Origin: Caballeronia fortuita
GTDB taxonomy: Bacteria > Pseudomonadota > Gammaproteobacteria > Burkholderiales > Burkholderiaceae
Direction: 5' to 3'
DNA length: 64,000 bases
Assembly (NCBI RefSeq): GCF_001544835.2
Contig: NZ_FCNX02000007.1
Location: 304,634 to 368,633 of the forward strand
The stretch's first letter is position 1; the number at the start of each line of letters is the position of its first letter. The notes under the pieces were generated by a model. That model searched no databases and was not told where the DNA came from. It saw only the letters and a program-made list of their open reading frames with translations. The position numbers and the translations under genes were made by a program. Shown one piece after another: positions 1 to 10,863 of this stretch.

Positions 1-12
1 CTGGAGCGCAAC

Positions 13-513
13 ATGAGTCAAGTTACCCTCGGCGGCAATCCCATCGACGTCAACGGCACCTTTCCCGGCGCAGGCCAGCAAGCGTCGGAATTCACGCTCG
101 TCGGCGCTGATCTCGGCGACGTCAAACTCGCGAACTTCGCGGGCAAGCGCAAGGTGCTGAACATCGTTCCGAGCCTCGACACGCCGACCTGCGCCACCTC
201 GACGCGCAAGTTCAACGAAGCGGCCGCCGGCCTGAACAACACGGTCGTAGTCGTCGTTTCGGGCGATCTGCCGTTCGCCGCGAAGCGCTTCTGCACGACC
301 GAAGGCATCGCCAATGTCGTGACGGCATCGACGTTCCGTGGACACGACTTCGCGCAGGCGTACGGCGTCGACGTGACGAGCGGCCCGCTCAAGGGCCTGA
401 CCGCTCGCGCGGTCGTCGTGCTGGACGAGAACAATAAAGTGCTGCATTCCGAGCTCGTGCCCGAAATCAAGAACGAACCGAACTACGACGCAGCCCTCGC
501 CGCGCTGAAGTAA
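13..513 (+). CDS. tpx: Thiol peroxidase (Tpx, atypical 2-Cys peroxiredoxin)
   Basis: The 166-residue product reduces hydrogen and alkyl peroxides with electrons from thioredoxin, in the cytosol or periplasm depending on the species. The peroxidatic cysteine lies in a TPTC motif at residue 60 and the resolving cysteine in KRFC at residue 94, the spacing typical of Tpx. No signal peptide is visible, which suggests a cytosolic protein. The length equals the family's usual size, and the ATG is preceded by a GGAG-type ribosome site at the very edge of the window. It is followed by a 113-base gap and a kinase gene on the same strand. Confidence 0.95.
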   Translation: MSQVTLGGNPIDVNGTFPGAGQQASEFTLVGADLGDVKLANFAGKRKVLNIVPSLDTPTCATSTRKFNEAAAGLNNTVVVVVSGDLPFAAKRFCTTEGIANVVTASTFRGHDFAQAYGVDVTSGPLKGLTARAVVVLDENNKVLHSELVPEIKNEPNYDAALAALK

Positions 514-626
514 TTCTCCGCGGACCGCTTCCGGCGAAGCGGTCCGCGCATACGAGGCGCGGTGCCATGCTCGCCGCGCGCCGTATGCGCATTCTCTTCC
601 GGCTCAATTCATAAAGGACGTTCGCC

Positions 627-1565
627 TTGGCTACGCTCATCTGCGGCTCGCTCGCCTACGACAACATCATGACCTTCCAGGGGCGCTTCGGCGACCACAT
701 CCTGCCGGATCAGGTGCACATGCTGAACATCAGCTTCCTGGTGCCGACGATGCGACGCAACTTCGGCGGCTGCGCGGGCAACATCGCGTATGCGCTGAAG
801 CTGCTCGGCGGCGATCCGAAGATCATGGCGACGCTCGGCGCGGCGGATTCGCAGCTTTATATCGACCGGCTCGACGCACTTGGTCTGTCGAAGGAGTATG
901 TGCGCGTGCTGCCCGATCAGCACTCGGCGCAATGCTTTATCACCACCGATCTAGCGAACAATCAGATCACCGCGTTCCATCCCGGCGCGATGATGGAGTC
1001 GCATCAGAACCAAGCCGACGCGGCGCAGGGCATTACGCTCGGCATCGTCGCGCCCGACGGGGCACGAGGCATGCGGGAACACGCCGAAGGACTGGCGCGC
1101 GCGGGCGTGCCGTTCGTCTTCGATCCGGGCCAGGGCTTGCCGATTCTCGAAGGCGTTGAACTTTGTCGCATGATTGAACTCGCCACGTACGTGGCGGTCA
1201 ACGATTACGAAGCCAAGTTGTTGAGCAACAAGACCGGCTGGTCGATCGAAGACATCAAGAGCCGTGTCGATGCCCTCGTCGTCACGCGTGGGGAACACGG
1301 CGCGCAGATCTATCATGAAGATGGCGCGTCCGAGATTCCTGTCGTGGCGGCGCGTCAGGTGGTCGATCCAACCGGTTGCGGCGACGCGTTCCGCGGCGGC
1401 CTTCTGTATGGCATCGAGAACAAGCTTGGCTGGGAGAAAACGGGTCGTCTCGCGAGTCTGATGGGTTCGTTGAAAATCGAACATCAGGGGCCGCAAACCT
1501 ACGCGCCGACGCGCGCCGAAATCGAAGAACGTTTCAAGCAGGCGTTCGGTAGCAGCCTGTTCTGA
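627..1565 (+). CDS. PfkB-family carbohydrate/nucleoside kinase (adenosine kinase-like)
   Basis: A 312-residue sugar or nucleoside kinase of the ribokinase/PfkB family. The GG pair of the substrate-binding region is at about residues 47-48 (FGGCAGN) and the C-terminal signature DPTGCGDAFRGG at 247-258, with D253 the likely catalytic base. The start codon is TTG at 627: an AAAGGA ribosome site lies 9 bases upstream, no ATG is nearby, and the conserved N-terminus (ATLICGSLAYDNI) begins there. The substrate cannot be read from sequence; adenosine kinase-like is the usual annotation for this subgroup in Burkholderia relatives. A lipoprotein gene follows after 17 bases. Confidence 0.88.
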   Translation: MATLICGSLAYDNIMTFQGRFGDHILPDQVHMLNISFLVPTMRRNFGGCAGNIAYALKLLGGDPKIMATLGAADSQLYIDRLDALGLSKEYVRVLPDQHSAQCFITTDLANNQITAFHPGAMMESHQNQADAAQGITLGIVAPDGARGMREHAEGLARAGVPFVFDPGQGLPILEGVELCRMIELATYVAVNDYEAKLLSNKTGWSIEDIKSRVDALVVTRGEHGAQIYHEDGASEIPVVAARQVVDPTGCGDAFRGGLLYGIENKLGWEKTGRLASLMGSLKIEHQGPQTYAPTRAEIEERFKQAFGSSLF

Positions 1566-1582
1566 GTGATTGGAGTAAAGGA

Positions 1583-2062
1583 ATGAAAACGGTAAGTCGT
1601 ATCGCGCTGGCCATGGCGCTCGTCGGCTCGGTGGCAATGACGGGCTGCGCCTATAACAGCAGTTCTTCGGACGTCTACACGGCGTCGCAGGCGCAGCGTG
1701 AGGAAACGGTGCGCATGGCGACCGTCGAAAGCGTGCGCGGCGTGAAGATCAGCTCGAACAACGGCCAGCCTACGGGCCTCGGCACGATCGGCGGCGGTGC
1801 GCTGGGCGGCGTGGCCGCGGCAAGTGCTATCGGCGGCGGCAACGGCTCGATCATCGCGGGGATCATCGGCGGGCTGGCCGGCGCCGTCGCGGGTAATGCG
1901 GTCGAAAACAGCGTCGCAATGAAGAACGGTCTGGAAATCACCGTGCGCCTCGACAACGGCGACATGCGCGCGATCACGCAGACGGCGAACGGCGAAGTGT
2001 TTCAGGCCGGCGAGCGGGTGCGTCTGCTCTCGAGCGGCGGAGTCACGCGCGTGACCCACTGA
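1583..2062 (+). CDS. Glycine-zipper outer-membrane lipoprotein (SlyB/Pcp-like)
   Basis: A 159-residue exported lipoprotein. A positively charged N-terminus and hydrophobic segment lead to MTGC, with C22 the expected lipidated residue. The centre (about residues 65-110) is a run of GxxxG-type glycine zippers, such as GGGALGG and AGIIGGLAGAVAG, typical of the SlyB/Pcp family of envelope-stabilising lipoproteins. The C-terminal part resembles the family's small beta domain. It follows the PfkB kinase gene by 17 bases and is probably cotranscribed with it; a terminator hairpin follows at 2105. The exact function is not known from sequence. Confidence 0.85.
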   Translation: MKTVSRIALAMALVGSVAMTGCAYNSSSSDVYTASQAQREETVRMATVESVRGVKISSNNGQPTGLGTIGGGALGGVAAASAIGGGNGSIIAGIIGGLAGAVAGNAVENSVAMKNGLEITVRLDNGDMRAITQTANGEVFQAGERVRLLSSGGVTRVTH

Positions 2063-2104
2063 GCCAAGGTCTTTCAGCGGAGGAATCCGCGCCGTAAAGT
2101 TGAG

Positions 2105-2140
2105 AAGCGCATGTATCGAACGATGCATGCGCTTTTTCTT
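2105..2140 (+). terminator. Rho-independent terminator after the lipoprotein gene
   Basis: AAGCGCATG at 2105-2113 pairs with CATGCGCTT at 2126-2134. The stem is followed by a T-rich tract. Confidence 0.75.
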
Positions 2141-2194
2141 TTGGCGCCGCCCAACGCTGCGAGCGCACGATGACTCACATCCGTTCGCCGAAAC

Positions 2195-2230
2195 GAAAAA
2201 CCCGCCGCCGAGCTTCCCCGGCGACGGGTT
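2195..2230 (-). terminator. Rho-independent terminator of the H1-like histone gene
   Basis: Read on the minus strand, ACCCGTCGCCG pairs with CGGCGGCGGGT (one G-U pair), followed by TTTTT. It lies about 70 bases past the histone stop codon. Confidence 0.75.
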
Positions 2231-2299
2231 CAGGCCGGGTAGGCTTACCCGGACTAAGGACACAGCACGCTGTGCCTGGGTGTTGCGTACCGCGAGAAG

Positions 2300-2983
2300 T
2301 TACGGACGGCTGCCCGTCGGGAACGGCCATGCTGCTGCCGGGTTCAACGCCGTCTTGACCGCAGCGGCCGGAGCCGGAGCAGGCGCGGACACGGTCGTTG
2401 CCGTCGTTGCAGGAGCGGCAGCCGTAGTCTTCTTCGCAGCAGCGGCCTTCTTGGCCGGAGCCTTCTTCGCGGGGGCCTTCTTCGCCGCAGGGGCAGGAGC
2501 AGCAGGCGCGGGCGCAGCGGCTGCGGTCTTCGCAGCAGCCTTTTTCGCGGGAGCCTTTTTCGCAGCAGCCTTCTTCGCTGCGGCCTTCTTCGCGGGCGCC
2601 TTCTTGGCGGCGGCCTTCTTCGCAGGCGCCTTCTTCGCCGCAGCCTTCTTGGTCGCTACTTTCTTGGTCGCGACTTTCTTTGCTGCTGCCTTCTTCGCGG
2701 GCGCCTTCTTAGCCGCGACCTTCTTCGCCGCGACCTTCTTCGCTGCAACCTTCTTCGCCGCTACTTTCTTGGTCGCGACTTTCTTTGCTGCTGCCTTCTT
2801 CGCGGGAGCCTTCTTAGCCGCGACCTTCTTCGCTGCAACCTTCTTCGCCGCTACTTTCTTCGCCGCGACCTTCTTCACAGCGACCTTCTTGGCGGCAACC
2901 TTCTTCGCCGGAGCGGCCTTCTTCGCGGTGACCTTCTTAGCTGCAGCCTTCTTCGCGGCGGGTTTTTTCTTGGCAACTGCCAT
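2300..2983 (-). CDS. Histone H1-like Lys/Ala-rich DNA-binding protein
   Basis: A 227-residue protein made almost wholly of [14 protein letters not shown] and VATKK units, resembling eukaryotic H1 tails and the bacterial HctB/H1-like nucleoid proteins common in Burkholderia. It is expected to bind DNA without sequence specificity. The last 70 or so residues turn into an Ala/Pro/Thr-rich tail. A strong AAGGAG ribosome site lies just before the ATG. At DNA level there is an imperfect 105-bp tandem duplication within the gene (copies near 2655 and 2760), so length probably varies between strains. The long plus-strand frame over it is only the mirror of its low-complexity codons. Confidence 0.9.
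   Translation of the reverse strand: MAVAKKKPAAKKAAAKKVTAKKAAPAKKVAAKKVAVKKVAAKKVAAKKVAAKKVAAKKAPAKKAAAKKVATKKVAAKKVAAKKVAAKKVAAKKAPAKKAAAKKVATKKVATKKAAAKKAPAKKAAAKKAPAKKAAAKKAAAKKAPAKKAAAKTAAAAPAPAAPAPAAKKAPAKKAPAKKAAAAKKTTAAAPATTATTVSAPAPAPAAAVKTALNPAAAWPFPTGSRP
2655..2864 (-). repeat. 105-bp imperfect tandem duplication inside the H1-like gene
   Basis: The 47 bases starting at 2655 recur at 2760. The match continues after one mismatch for over 25 bases. The period of 105 bp equals 35 codons, so the reading frame is kept. Confidence 0.8.
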
Positions 2984-3445
2984 GGTTTTTCTCCTTCAGG
3001 TTTTCAGATGAGAGTCAGTTCAAACAACACCCTTCGTCAAAACCCGCTTCCCACGCGTCGCCTCTCACAGCGCACGCTACGAAGCGGATTATTCATCGGC
3101 GTACGCTGATCCCACCTGCTTACGCTAATGAATACGGCAAGGCGCGCCGTGCCCCAAGGCACCGCGCGCCAAATTGAGTCAGCTCCGCGTATCCGCGGCG
3201 CCGGCCATCGCTTGATCGAGCCAGCGAGCTTGCCGCTGGCATTTTCCGGGGGGAAGTTTGCCCTTCCCTTTTCAGGGATCGCAAAAGGCCTGTCTTCTAT
3301 TCGGGCCACGCGGCCCGCCAAGTCATCAGGCGCACTTTGCATCAGGCGACCGTTCTCCTAAACCTTGTCGGCCGGGCGCGCGTGAGCGACACGCTGCTGC
3401 CCGTCCGTCCCATCGATTTCGTCTGCAACACGTCCTGGATTTTTA
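2984..3445. other. Intergenic region between the histone and nrdB genes
   Basis: 462 bases without a supportable gene. It must hold the histone promoter on the minus strand and the end of the nrdB transcript. Two hairpin-forming dyads are visible, near 3141-3170 (GGCGCG...CGCGCC, with inner GTGCC/GGCAC) and near 3220-3240 (GCCAGCG/CGCTGGC). Neither has a T run convincing enough to call a terminator. The short reading frames here have no recognisable composition or ribosome sites. Confidence 0.5.
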
Positions 3446-4699
3446 TTATTCCCAGGTCAGCGCGCCGCCGGTTTGATACTCAATCACGCGTGTCTCGAAG
3501 AAGTTGCGTTCCTTCTTCAAGTCGATCATTTCGCTCATCCACGGGAACGGGTTTTCCTCGTTCGGGTAGAGCGGGTCCAGTCCGATCTGCTGGCAACGCC
3601 GGTTGCAGATGAACCGCAAATAACTCTTGAACATCGACGCGTTCAGGCCGAGAACCCCGCGCGGCATGGTGTCTTCAGCGTAGCGATATTCAAGGTCAAC
3701 AGCCTGCTTGAAGAGCTCGCGGATTTCGGCCTTGAATTCGGCGGTCCACAGTTGCGGCTCTTCGAGTTTGATCTGGTTGATGAGGTCGATGCCGAAATTG
3801 CAGTGCATCGATTCGTCACGGAGGATGTATTGATACTGCTCCGCCGCGCCCGTCATCTTGTTCTGGCGACCCAGCGCCAGAATCTGCGTGAAGCCGACAT
3901 AGAAGAACAACCCTTCCATGATGCAGGCGAACACGATCAACGACTTGAGCAATTTCTGGTCCGCTTCCAGCGTGCCGGTCGTGAAGGCCGGATCGGTCAG
4001 CGTCTGGATGAACGGGATGAGGAACTCGTCCTTGTCACGGATCGACTTGACCTCGTGATACGCGTTGAAGATCTCGCTCTCGTCGAGTCCCAGCGATTCG
4101 ACGATGTACTGGTACGCGTGCGTGTGGATCGCCTCTTCGAACGCCTGGCGCAGCAGGAACTGGCGGCACTCCGGAGCGGTGATGTGACGATACGTGCCGA
4201 GCACGATGTTGTTCGCGGCGAGCGAGTCCGCCGTGACGAAGAAGCCGAGGTTGCGCTTGACGATGCGTCGCTCGTCGTCGGACAGACCGTTCGGGTCTTT
4301 CCACAGAGCGATGTCGCGCGACATGTTCACTTCCTGCGGCATCCAGTGATTCGCACAGCCGGCGAGGTACTTCTCCCACGCCCACTTGTACTTGAACGGG
4401 ACGAGCTGATTGACGTCGGTCTTGCCGTTGATGATGCGCTTGTCGGCGACATTGACGCGCGCTTCGCTCTGCGCGGCGATCGCGCCTGCGGAAGCGAGGG
4501 TTGCGGGATTCGCGGCTGCGGGCGGAACGAAGCCATCGGAGAAGATGTTGTTCGCTTGTGCAGTCTGATGGGCAGCTTGATGAGCCGCAGCTTGCGCTGC
4601 CGGCGTACCGAAAGTCGTGCCTTGAGCGTTACGCAACGCGTTCTGTTGCGATGCGCTCGAGGGAGCTACGGCAGTGGTCTCGTCATCCCAGTTGAGCAT
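3446..4699 (-). CDS. nrdB: Ribonucleoside-diphosphate reductase, class Ia, beta subunit
   Basis: A 417-residue small subunit that carries the diiron-tyrosyl radical used by NrdA to make deoxyribonucleotides. Iron ligands and radical residue fit E189-xx-H192-xxx-Y196 (EAIHTHAY), E262 in MEGLFF, and E296-xx-H299 in ESMH, with D157 the likely first ligand. The first 80 or so residues are an Ala/Gln-rich extension before the conserved core. A GGTGAGA ribosome site precedes the ATG. Unlike compact nrdAB operons, nrdA ends about 3.1 kb upstream. nrdB appears to have its own promoter with paired NrdR-like boxes near 5291-5337, giving a leader of about 600 nt. Confidence 0.95.
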   Translation of the reverse strand: MLNWDDETTAVAPSSASQQNALRNAQGTTFGTPAAQAAAHQAAHQTAQANNIFSDGFVPPAAANPATLASAGAIAAQSEARVNVADKRIINGKTDVNQLVPFKYKWAWEKYLAGCANHWMPQEVNMSRDIALWKDPNGLSDDERRIVKRNLGFFVTADSLAANNIVLGTYRHITAPECRQFLLRQAFEEAIHTHAYQYIVESLGLDESEIFNAYHEVKSIRDKDEFLIPFIQTLTDPAFTTGTLEADQKLLKSLIVFACIMEGLFFYVGFTQILALGRQNKMTGAAEQYQYILRDESMHCNFGIDLINQIKLEEPQLWTAEFKAEIRELFKQAVDLEYRYAEDTMPRGVLGLNASMFKSYLRFICNRRCQQIGLDPLYPNEENPFPWMSEMIDLKKERNFFETRVIEYQTGGALTWE

Positions 4700-5290
4700 A
4701 AATTCTCACCATCAATTTAGATCGGTTTGTACCATCTTTTCATGAGCGATAAAAGAGTTTGCTCATGAAAATTCTCGTTTTCATGCGATTTAGATTCGAC
4801 GTTGCTACCTGCATACAACACTTGGCTCGAAGCCGTGTGCGCGATGCTCGATGCAGCATCGCTCGATTCGTGTGTGAAGCGGTCCTGATCGAGTAGCTTC
4901 CATGACATCGCAGCGCGCTTTCGCATGACTTCATCGCTGCTCTCGAAGCCTTGCGGCGCAAGGCTTCGCGGACGATGCCCGATGCATGATGCGAAGCACG
5001 CCGCGCTCGAGTGCGAGCATTGGCGCGATGCTGTGCCGCGAAGCGTGAATGCATCGAAGCATGACTCGCTTCGATCATCGATCGATGTCTCTCGCCGACA
5101 CGCGATGCGATGCAAAACATATGTCGACTCGCGATGTTCTCTCGCTCATCTTCGACGACGTTCGATGCGTGTCATCGGCCACACTTCTCGTCGTTCGATG
5201 CACCTCGTCACATGAACATCGATAGCGCTTCGAGGCTCATCGCGTGCGTCGAATTCGTTGCCGAAGTTTAGCATTCTGCGTCTCGTATTT
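4700..5290 (-). other. Long, dyad-rich leader upstream of nrdB
   Basis: About 600 bases between the nrdB promoter and the nrdB start with no convincing gene. The sequence repeats short words such as GATGC/GCATC, TCGATG and CGAAGC/GCTTCG, giving many possible hairpins. Examples are an 11-bp stem at 4944-4968 (CGAAGCCTTGC), an 8-bp stem at 5053-5075 (ATCGAAGC) and a 7-bp stem at 4842-4861 (CGATGCT). The 126- and 132-codon minus-strand frames across it are Ser/Arg/His-rich and look like chance products. Whether the RNA is regulatory is an open inference. Confidence 0.5.
4737..4771 (-). other. Perfect hairpin just upstream of nrdB
   Basis: TTTTCATGAGC at 4737-4747 is perfectly complementary to GCTCATGAAAA at 4761-4771, with a 13-nt loop. 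It sits about 38 bases upstream of the nrdB ATG and would form in the leader RNA. No T run follows on the minus strand. Confidence 0.65.
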
Positions 5291-5337
5291 CCACAATATC
5301 TTGTGCTTGCAAATCTCCGCAATACAACCTATAGCGT
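5291..5337 (-). promoter_or_regulatory. Paired NrdR-like boxes upstream of nrdB
   Basis: Two 16-mers resemble the NrdR consensus ACACwATATATwGTGT. The box at 5291-5306 (CCACAATATCTTGTGC) matches at 13 of 16 positions and the box at 5322-5337 (ATACAACCTATAGCGT) at 12 of 16. Their starts are 31 bp apart, the three-helical-turn spacing typical of NrdR box pairs. The outer box overlaps the proposed -10 element. nrdR itself is not in the window. Confidence 0.65.
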
Positions 5338-5357
5338 GCCCATGCGAGCATTCTCAG
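5328..5357 (-). promoter_or_regulatory. Proposed sigma-70 promoter of nrdB
   Basis: On the minus strand, CTGAGA (5352-5357) and TATAGG (5328-5333) are separated by 18 bp. The arrangement mirrors the nrdA promoter, with a NrdR-like box over the -10. The -35 overlaps a stem-loop at the end of the upstream DUF3820 gene. Confidence 0.45.
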
Positions 5358-5391
5358 AGGCCTGAGATAACGCCCGGATCTCAGCGGCCTC
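5357..5391 (-). other. Stem-loop over the 3' end of the DUF3820 gene
   Basis: GAGGCCTGAGAT at 5357-5368 pairs with ATCTCA-GC-GGCCTC at 5378-5391, with a 2-nt bulge. It spans the DUF3820 stop codon. No T tract follows, so it may be a pause or RNA-protecting structure rather than a full terminator. Confidence 0.45.
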
Positions 5392-5593
5392 GTAGCGGTT
5401 CGAGCAGCGAGCGCAGATTGTTGTGGTCGATCTCATGCATCAACGCGAGCAGGCGGCCGAGTTTGCCCTCTGGAAAACCCTCACGCGCGAACCATGCGAG
5501 ATAGTGACCGGGCAGATCGGCGATGAGTCGGTCCTTGTATTTGCCATAGGGCATCGTCTGCGTGACGAGACGTTGCAGGTCCTGCGGGTCCAT
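5381..5593 (-). CDS. DUF3820 family small protein
   Basis: A 70-residue protein. The central MPYGKYKDRLIADLPGHYL and WFAREGFPEGKLG segments are typical of DUF3820, a family annotated as putative quorum-sensing-regulated virulence factor whose biochemical role is not established. The start is placed at the ATG of MDPQ, with AGGAG 10 bases upstream. A longer frame runs far upstream on this strand but is only antisense to the MFS gene. It lies between nrdA and nrdB on their strand, 44 bases upstream of the nrdB NrdR-like boxes, and may be a remnant of an older nrdA-x-nrdB order. Confidence 0.8.
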   Translation of the reverse strand: MDPQDLQRLVTQTMPYGKYKDRLIADLPGHYLAWFAREGFPEGKLGRLLALMHEIDHNNLRSLLEPLRGR

Positions 5594-5716
5594 CGCTTCT
5601 TCACTCCTCGATTGAATGTTCATCGCACCACGCAGCGCGTCGCGATCGCTCAGCGACTGCTCCATATCGGTGCCATAATCGCCGCTCTTGCCGCCAAGAG
5701 TCGATCGCGAATCAAC

Positions 5717-7114
5717 ATGCCGCTTGCCGTCAAAGCTTTCATTGCCCCTCTCATCGTCGCGTGTGCGATGTTCATGGAAAGCGTCGACGCCAACGTCATC
5801 GTGACGGCGATTCCCGAAATGGCGCGCGCCTTCGGACGCGATCCCGTCACGCTGAAGGTTGCGGTCACGAGCTACGTGCTCGGGCTCGGCGTCTTCATAC
5901 CGATCTGTGGATGGGTCGCCGACCGCTTCGGCGCGCGCGCCGTCTTCCGCACGGCGATTGGCGTGTTCGTCGCGGGCTCGCTGCTGTGCGCGGCATCGAC
6001 ATCGCTCGGCCCGTTCACTGTCGCGCGTTTCATTCAGGGCGTCGGCGGCGCGATGATGGTGCCGGTCGGGCGCATCATCATCTTTCGATCCGTGCGCCGC
6101 TCGGAGTTCATTCGCGCGATGAACTATCTCTCGGTGCCCGCAATGCTCGGTCCCGCGGCGGGTCCTCTGCTCGGCGGCTTCATCACGACGTATCTGCACT
6201 GGCGTCTGATCTTCTTCATCAACATTCCGATCGGCATCGCGGGCATCTGGCTGACCAACCGCTACATCGCCAACTCGCGAGAGGATCATCCGGGCCGGCT
6301 CGACTGGTTTGGCTTCTTTCTCTCGGCGAGTGCGGGCGTGCTGCTGTTGCTCGGGCTCTCGCTCGTCGGCGGCGAGCTGATCCCGCAGCGCGTGGCGTAC
6401 GCAATGTGCGTCGCTGGCGCGCTGATGGTCGTGCTGTACGTCGTGCATGCGCGTCGCGCGGAGAAGCCGCTGCTCGATCTGCGCTTCTTTCGCGTGCCGA
6501 CATTTCAGGCGAGCGTGCTTGGAGGATCGATGTTTCGCATCGGGCTCGGCGCCGTGCCGTTTCTTCTGCCGCTCGCGCTGCAGGAGGGTCTCGGCATGAC
6601 GGCGTTCAAGTCCGGCGCGATCACGTGCGCGTCGGCGTTCGGCGGCATGTTCATGCGCTCGCTTGCATCGCGCGTGCTGCATCGGTTCGGCTTCCGTCAG
6701 ACGCTGTTCTATAACGCGGCGTTGTCGGGCGTTGCTATCGCGGCGTGCGGCACGTTCTTTCCCGGTACGCCGACGTGGGTGATCTGGGCTGTGGTGCTGC
6801 TCGGCGGCTTCTTCCCTGCGTTGCAGTTCACGAGCCTCAACTCGCTTGCGTATGCGGAAATCGAAACACGCGATGTCGGGCGTGCTACCAGTCTTGCAAG
6901 CTTCGTACAGCAGGTTTCGCTCGGGCTCGGCGTGACGGTCGCGGGGATTACGCTCGAGCTCTCGCAGTATCTGAACGGTCATGCGAGCGTGCAATGGTCG
7001 GACTTCTGGCCGGCGTTTCTCGTCGTTGGGCTGTTTTCTTTTCTCTCTATGCCGATCACTGCGCGGCTTTCGCATGATGCCGGGACGGAGATTTCTCGGG
7101 GTACTCGGGGATAG
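5717..7114 (+). CDS. MFS transporter, DHA2/EmrB-like (14-TM drug:proton antiporter type)
   Basis: A 465-residue inner-membrane transporter with hydrophobic segments throughout. The N-terminal FMESVDANVIVTAIPEMA and the loop motif GWVADRFGARAVF match the DHA2 drug:H+ antiporter branch. The start is taken at ATG 5717; the frame is open further upstream, but that part is antisense to the DUF3820 gene and not membrane-like. It is divergent from DUF3820 with 123 bases between. It lies against the nrd gene direction and separates nrdA from nrdB. The substrate is not predictable. Confidence 0.85.
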   Translation: MPLAVKAFIAPLIVACAMFMESVDANVIVTAIPEMARAFGRDPVTLKVAVTSYVLGLGVFIPICGWVADRFGARAVFRTAIGVFVAGSLLCAASTSLGPFTVARFIQGVGGAMMVPVGRIIIFRSVRRSEFIRAMNYLSVPAMLGPAAGPLLGGFITTYLHWRLIFFINIPIGIAGIWLTNRYIANSREDHPGRLDWFGFFLSASAGVLLLLGLSLVGGELIPQRVAYAMCVAGALMVVLYVVHARRAEKPLLDLRFFRVPTFQASVLGGSMFRIGLGAVPFLLPLALQEGLGMTAFKSGAITCASAFGGMFMRSLASRVLHRFGFRQTLFYNAALSGVAIAACGTFFPGTPTWVIWAVVLLGGFFPALQFTSLNSLAYAEIETRDVGRATSLASFVQQVSLGLGVTVAGITLELSQYLNGHASVQWSDFWPAFLVVGLFSFLSMPITARLSHDAGTEISRGTRG

Positions 7115-7117
7115 GTG

Positions 7118-7384
7118 TTTTTTTCTTCTCGCCGGATCCCGGTTTGTTATTGGTCTATTTGCGTTGCCCCTGTGCGGGGCGGCACTTACTTTCTTTGCTG
7201 CTGCAAAGAAAGTAAGCAAAGAAAGCAGCTTCTGATACGCCCGCGGTCACACGCAGTTTGGGTAGTCCTCTCGTCGCAGATGGCACTCGCCTAAAGAGTG
7301 CCCTCATCACAATCACGCGGCTTGGCTCGCGCACGGTCTGACTAGCTAGTTTCCCTCGCGCGTTGGTTCAGCACCAAATAGCGC
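7118..7384 (+). repeat. Left arm of a large imperfect inverted repeat
   Basis: This arm recurs in reverse complement at about 7508-7790. Shared blocks include GCCGGATCCC, GCCCCTGTGCGGGGCGGCAC, a 14-bp-stem palindrome at 7185-7216, the CCCGCGGTCACACGCA block, GGCACTCGCCTAA, GCGCACGGTCTGAC and GGTTCAGCAC. The arms differ by scattered substitutions and small indels, so they are two diverged copies of one element about 270 bp long. It resembles the intergenic repeat family seen across Burkholderia-type genomes. No transposase is present. Confidence 0.85.
7185..7216. other. Perfect 14-bp palindromic hairpin in the left repeat arm
   Basis: CTTACTTTCTTTGC at 7185-7198 pairs with 7203-7216 around a TGCT loop. 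A smaller hairpin, GCCCC-TGTGC-GGGGC at 7166-7180, sits next to it. Both would form on either strand. Confidence 0.8.
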
Positions 7385-7507
7385 CGGCCCCGCTTCGCGG
7401 CCGATGGGTCAATCGGGTGTGGATGTGTTTCTACCTGAAGCCACCATCTCACCGCGCACGCGCACCATCGGTTTCCCTCGCATACCCCACGGCAGCGCGC
7501 AGCGCAG
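7385..7507. other. Spacer between the inverted repeat arms
   Basis: 123 bases between the two repeat copies with no recognisable gene. The inner edges still share short weak similarities, so the true element ends may reach into this spacer. Confidence 0.4.
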
Positions 7508-7790
7508 TGCTGGAACTATTTCGTGCTGAACCGGTGCCCTAAAACTCCTGGCTCGTCAGACCGTGCGCGATCCAATCCCGATTGGGCCTACGATGACACT
7601 CGTTAGGCGAGTGCCACCTCGGACGAGAGAACTACCCAACGTGCGTGTGACCGCGGGCCTGAAAAGCTGCTTTCTTTGCCTACTTTCTTTGCAGCAGCAA
7701 AGAAAGTAGGTGCCGCCCCGCACAGGGGCAGTGCTAATAAACCAACGCCAATACGGGATCCGGCGAAAAAGAAAACGGACCGGCACCGGA
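7508..7790 (-). repeat. Right arm of the large imperfect inverted repeat
   Basis: This is the reverse-complement copy of 7118-7384. Its palindrome is CCTACTTTCTTTGC at 7679-7692 with 7697-7710 around an AGCA loop, with compensating changes relative to the left copy: both outer stem positions changed and pairing was retained. It ends about 55 bases after the nrdA stop codon, reading on the minus strand, and may act as the 3' end structure of the nrdA transcript. Confidence 0.85.
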
Positions 7791-7845
7791 GGCAAGAAAG
7801 AACGCCCCAAATGCCGGCCCGCATCGGACCAAACTCAACCAAGAG

Positions 7846-10863
<3,018 letters not shown>

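Noticed and set aside
2100..3011. A plus-strand frame rich in AFFAGAF repeats
   Set aside because: It mirrors the AAKK codons of the H1-like gene. A 14-fold hydrophobic repeat protein here would be accidental.
4717..5120. Two overlapping minus-strand frames of 126-132 codons upstream of nrdB
   Set aside because: Both are Ser/Arg/His-rich and open in different frames over the same dyad-rich DNA. No family motif or ribosome site supports either.
5381..7219. A 612-codon minus-strand frame opposite the MFS gene
   Set aside because: Its first 530 or so residues are Arg/Glu/His/Ala-rich antisense of membrane-protein codons. Only the last 70 residues are a real gene (DUF3820), with its own ribosome site.
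7118..7790. Inverted repeat as terminal repeats of an insertion sequence
   Set aside because: Only 123 bases lie between the arms and no transposase is encoded there. No target duplication is visible.
7556..7842. Small minus-strand frames in the right repeat arm that resemble frames in the left arm
   Set aside because: The shared peptide (LPLCGAAPTFFAAAKK) comes from the DNA repeat itself, which has a palindrome in the middle. No coding signal.
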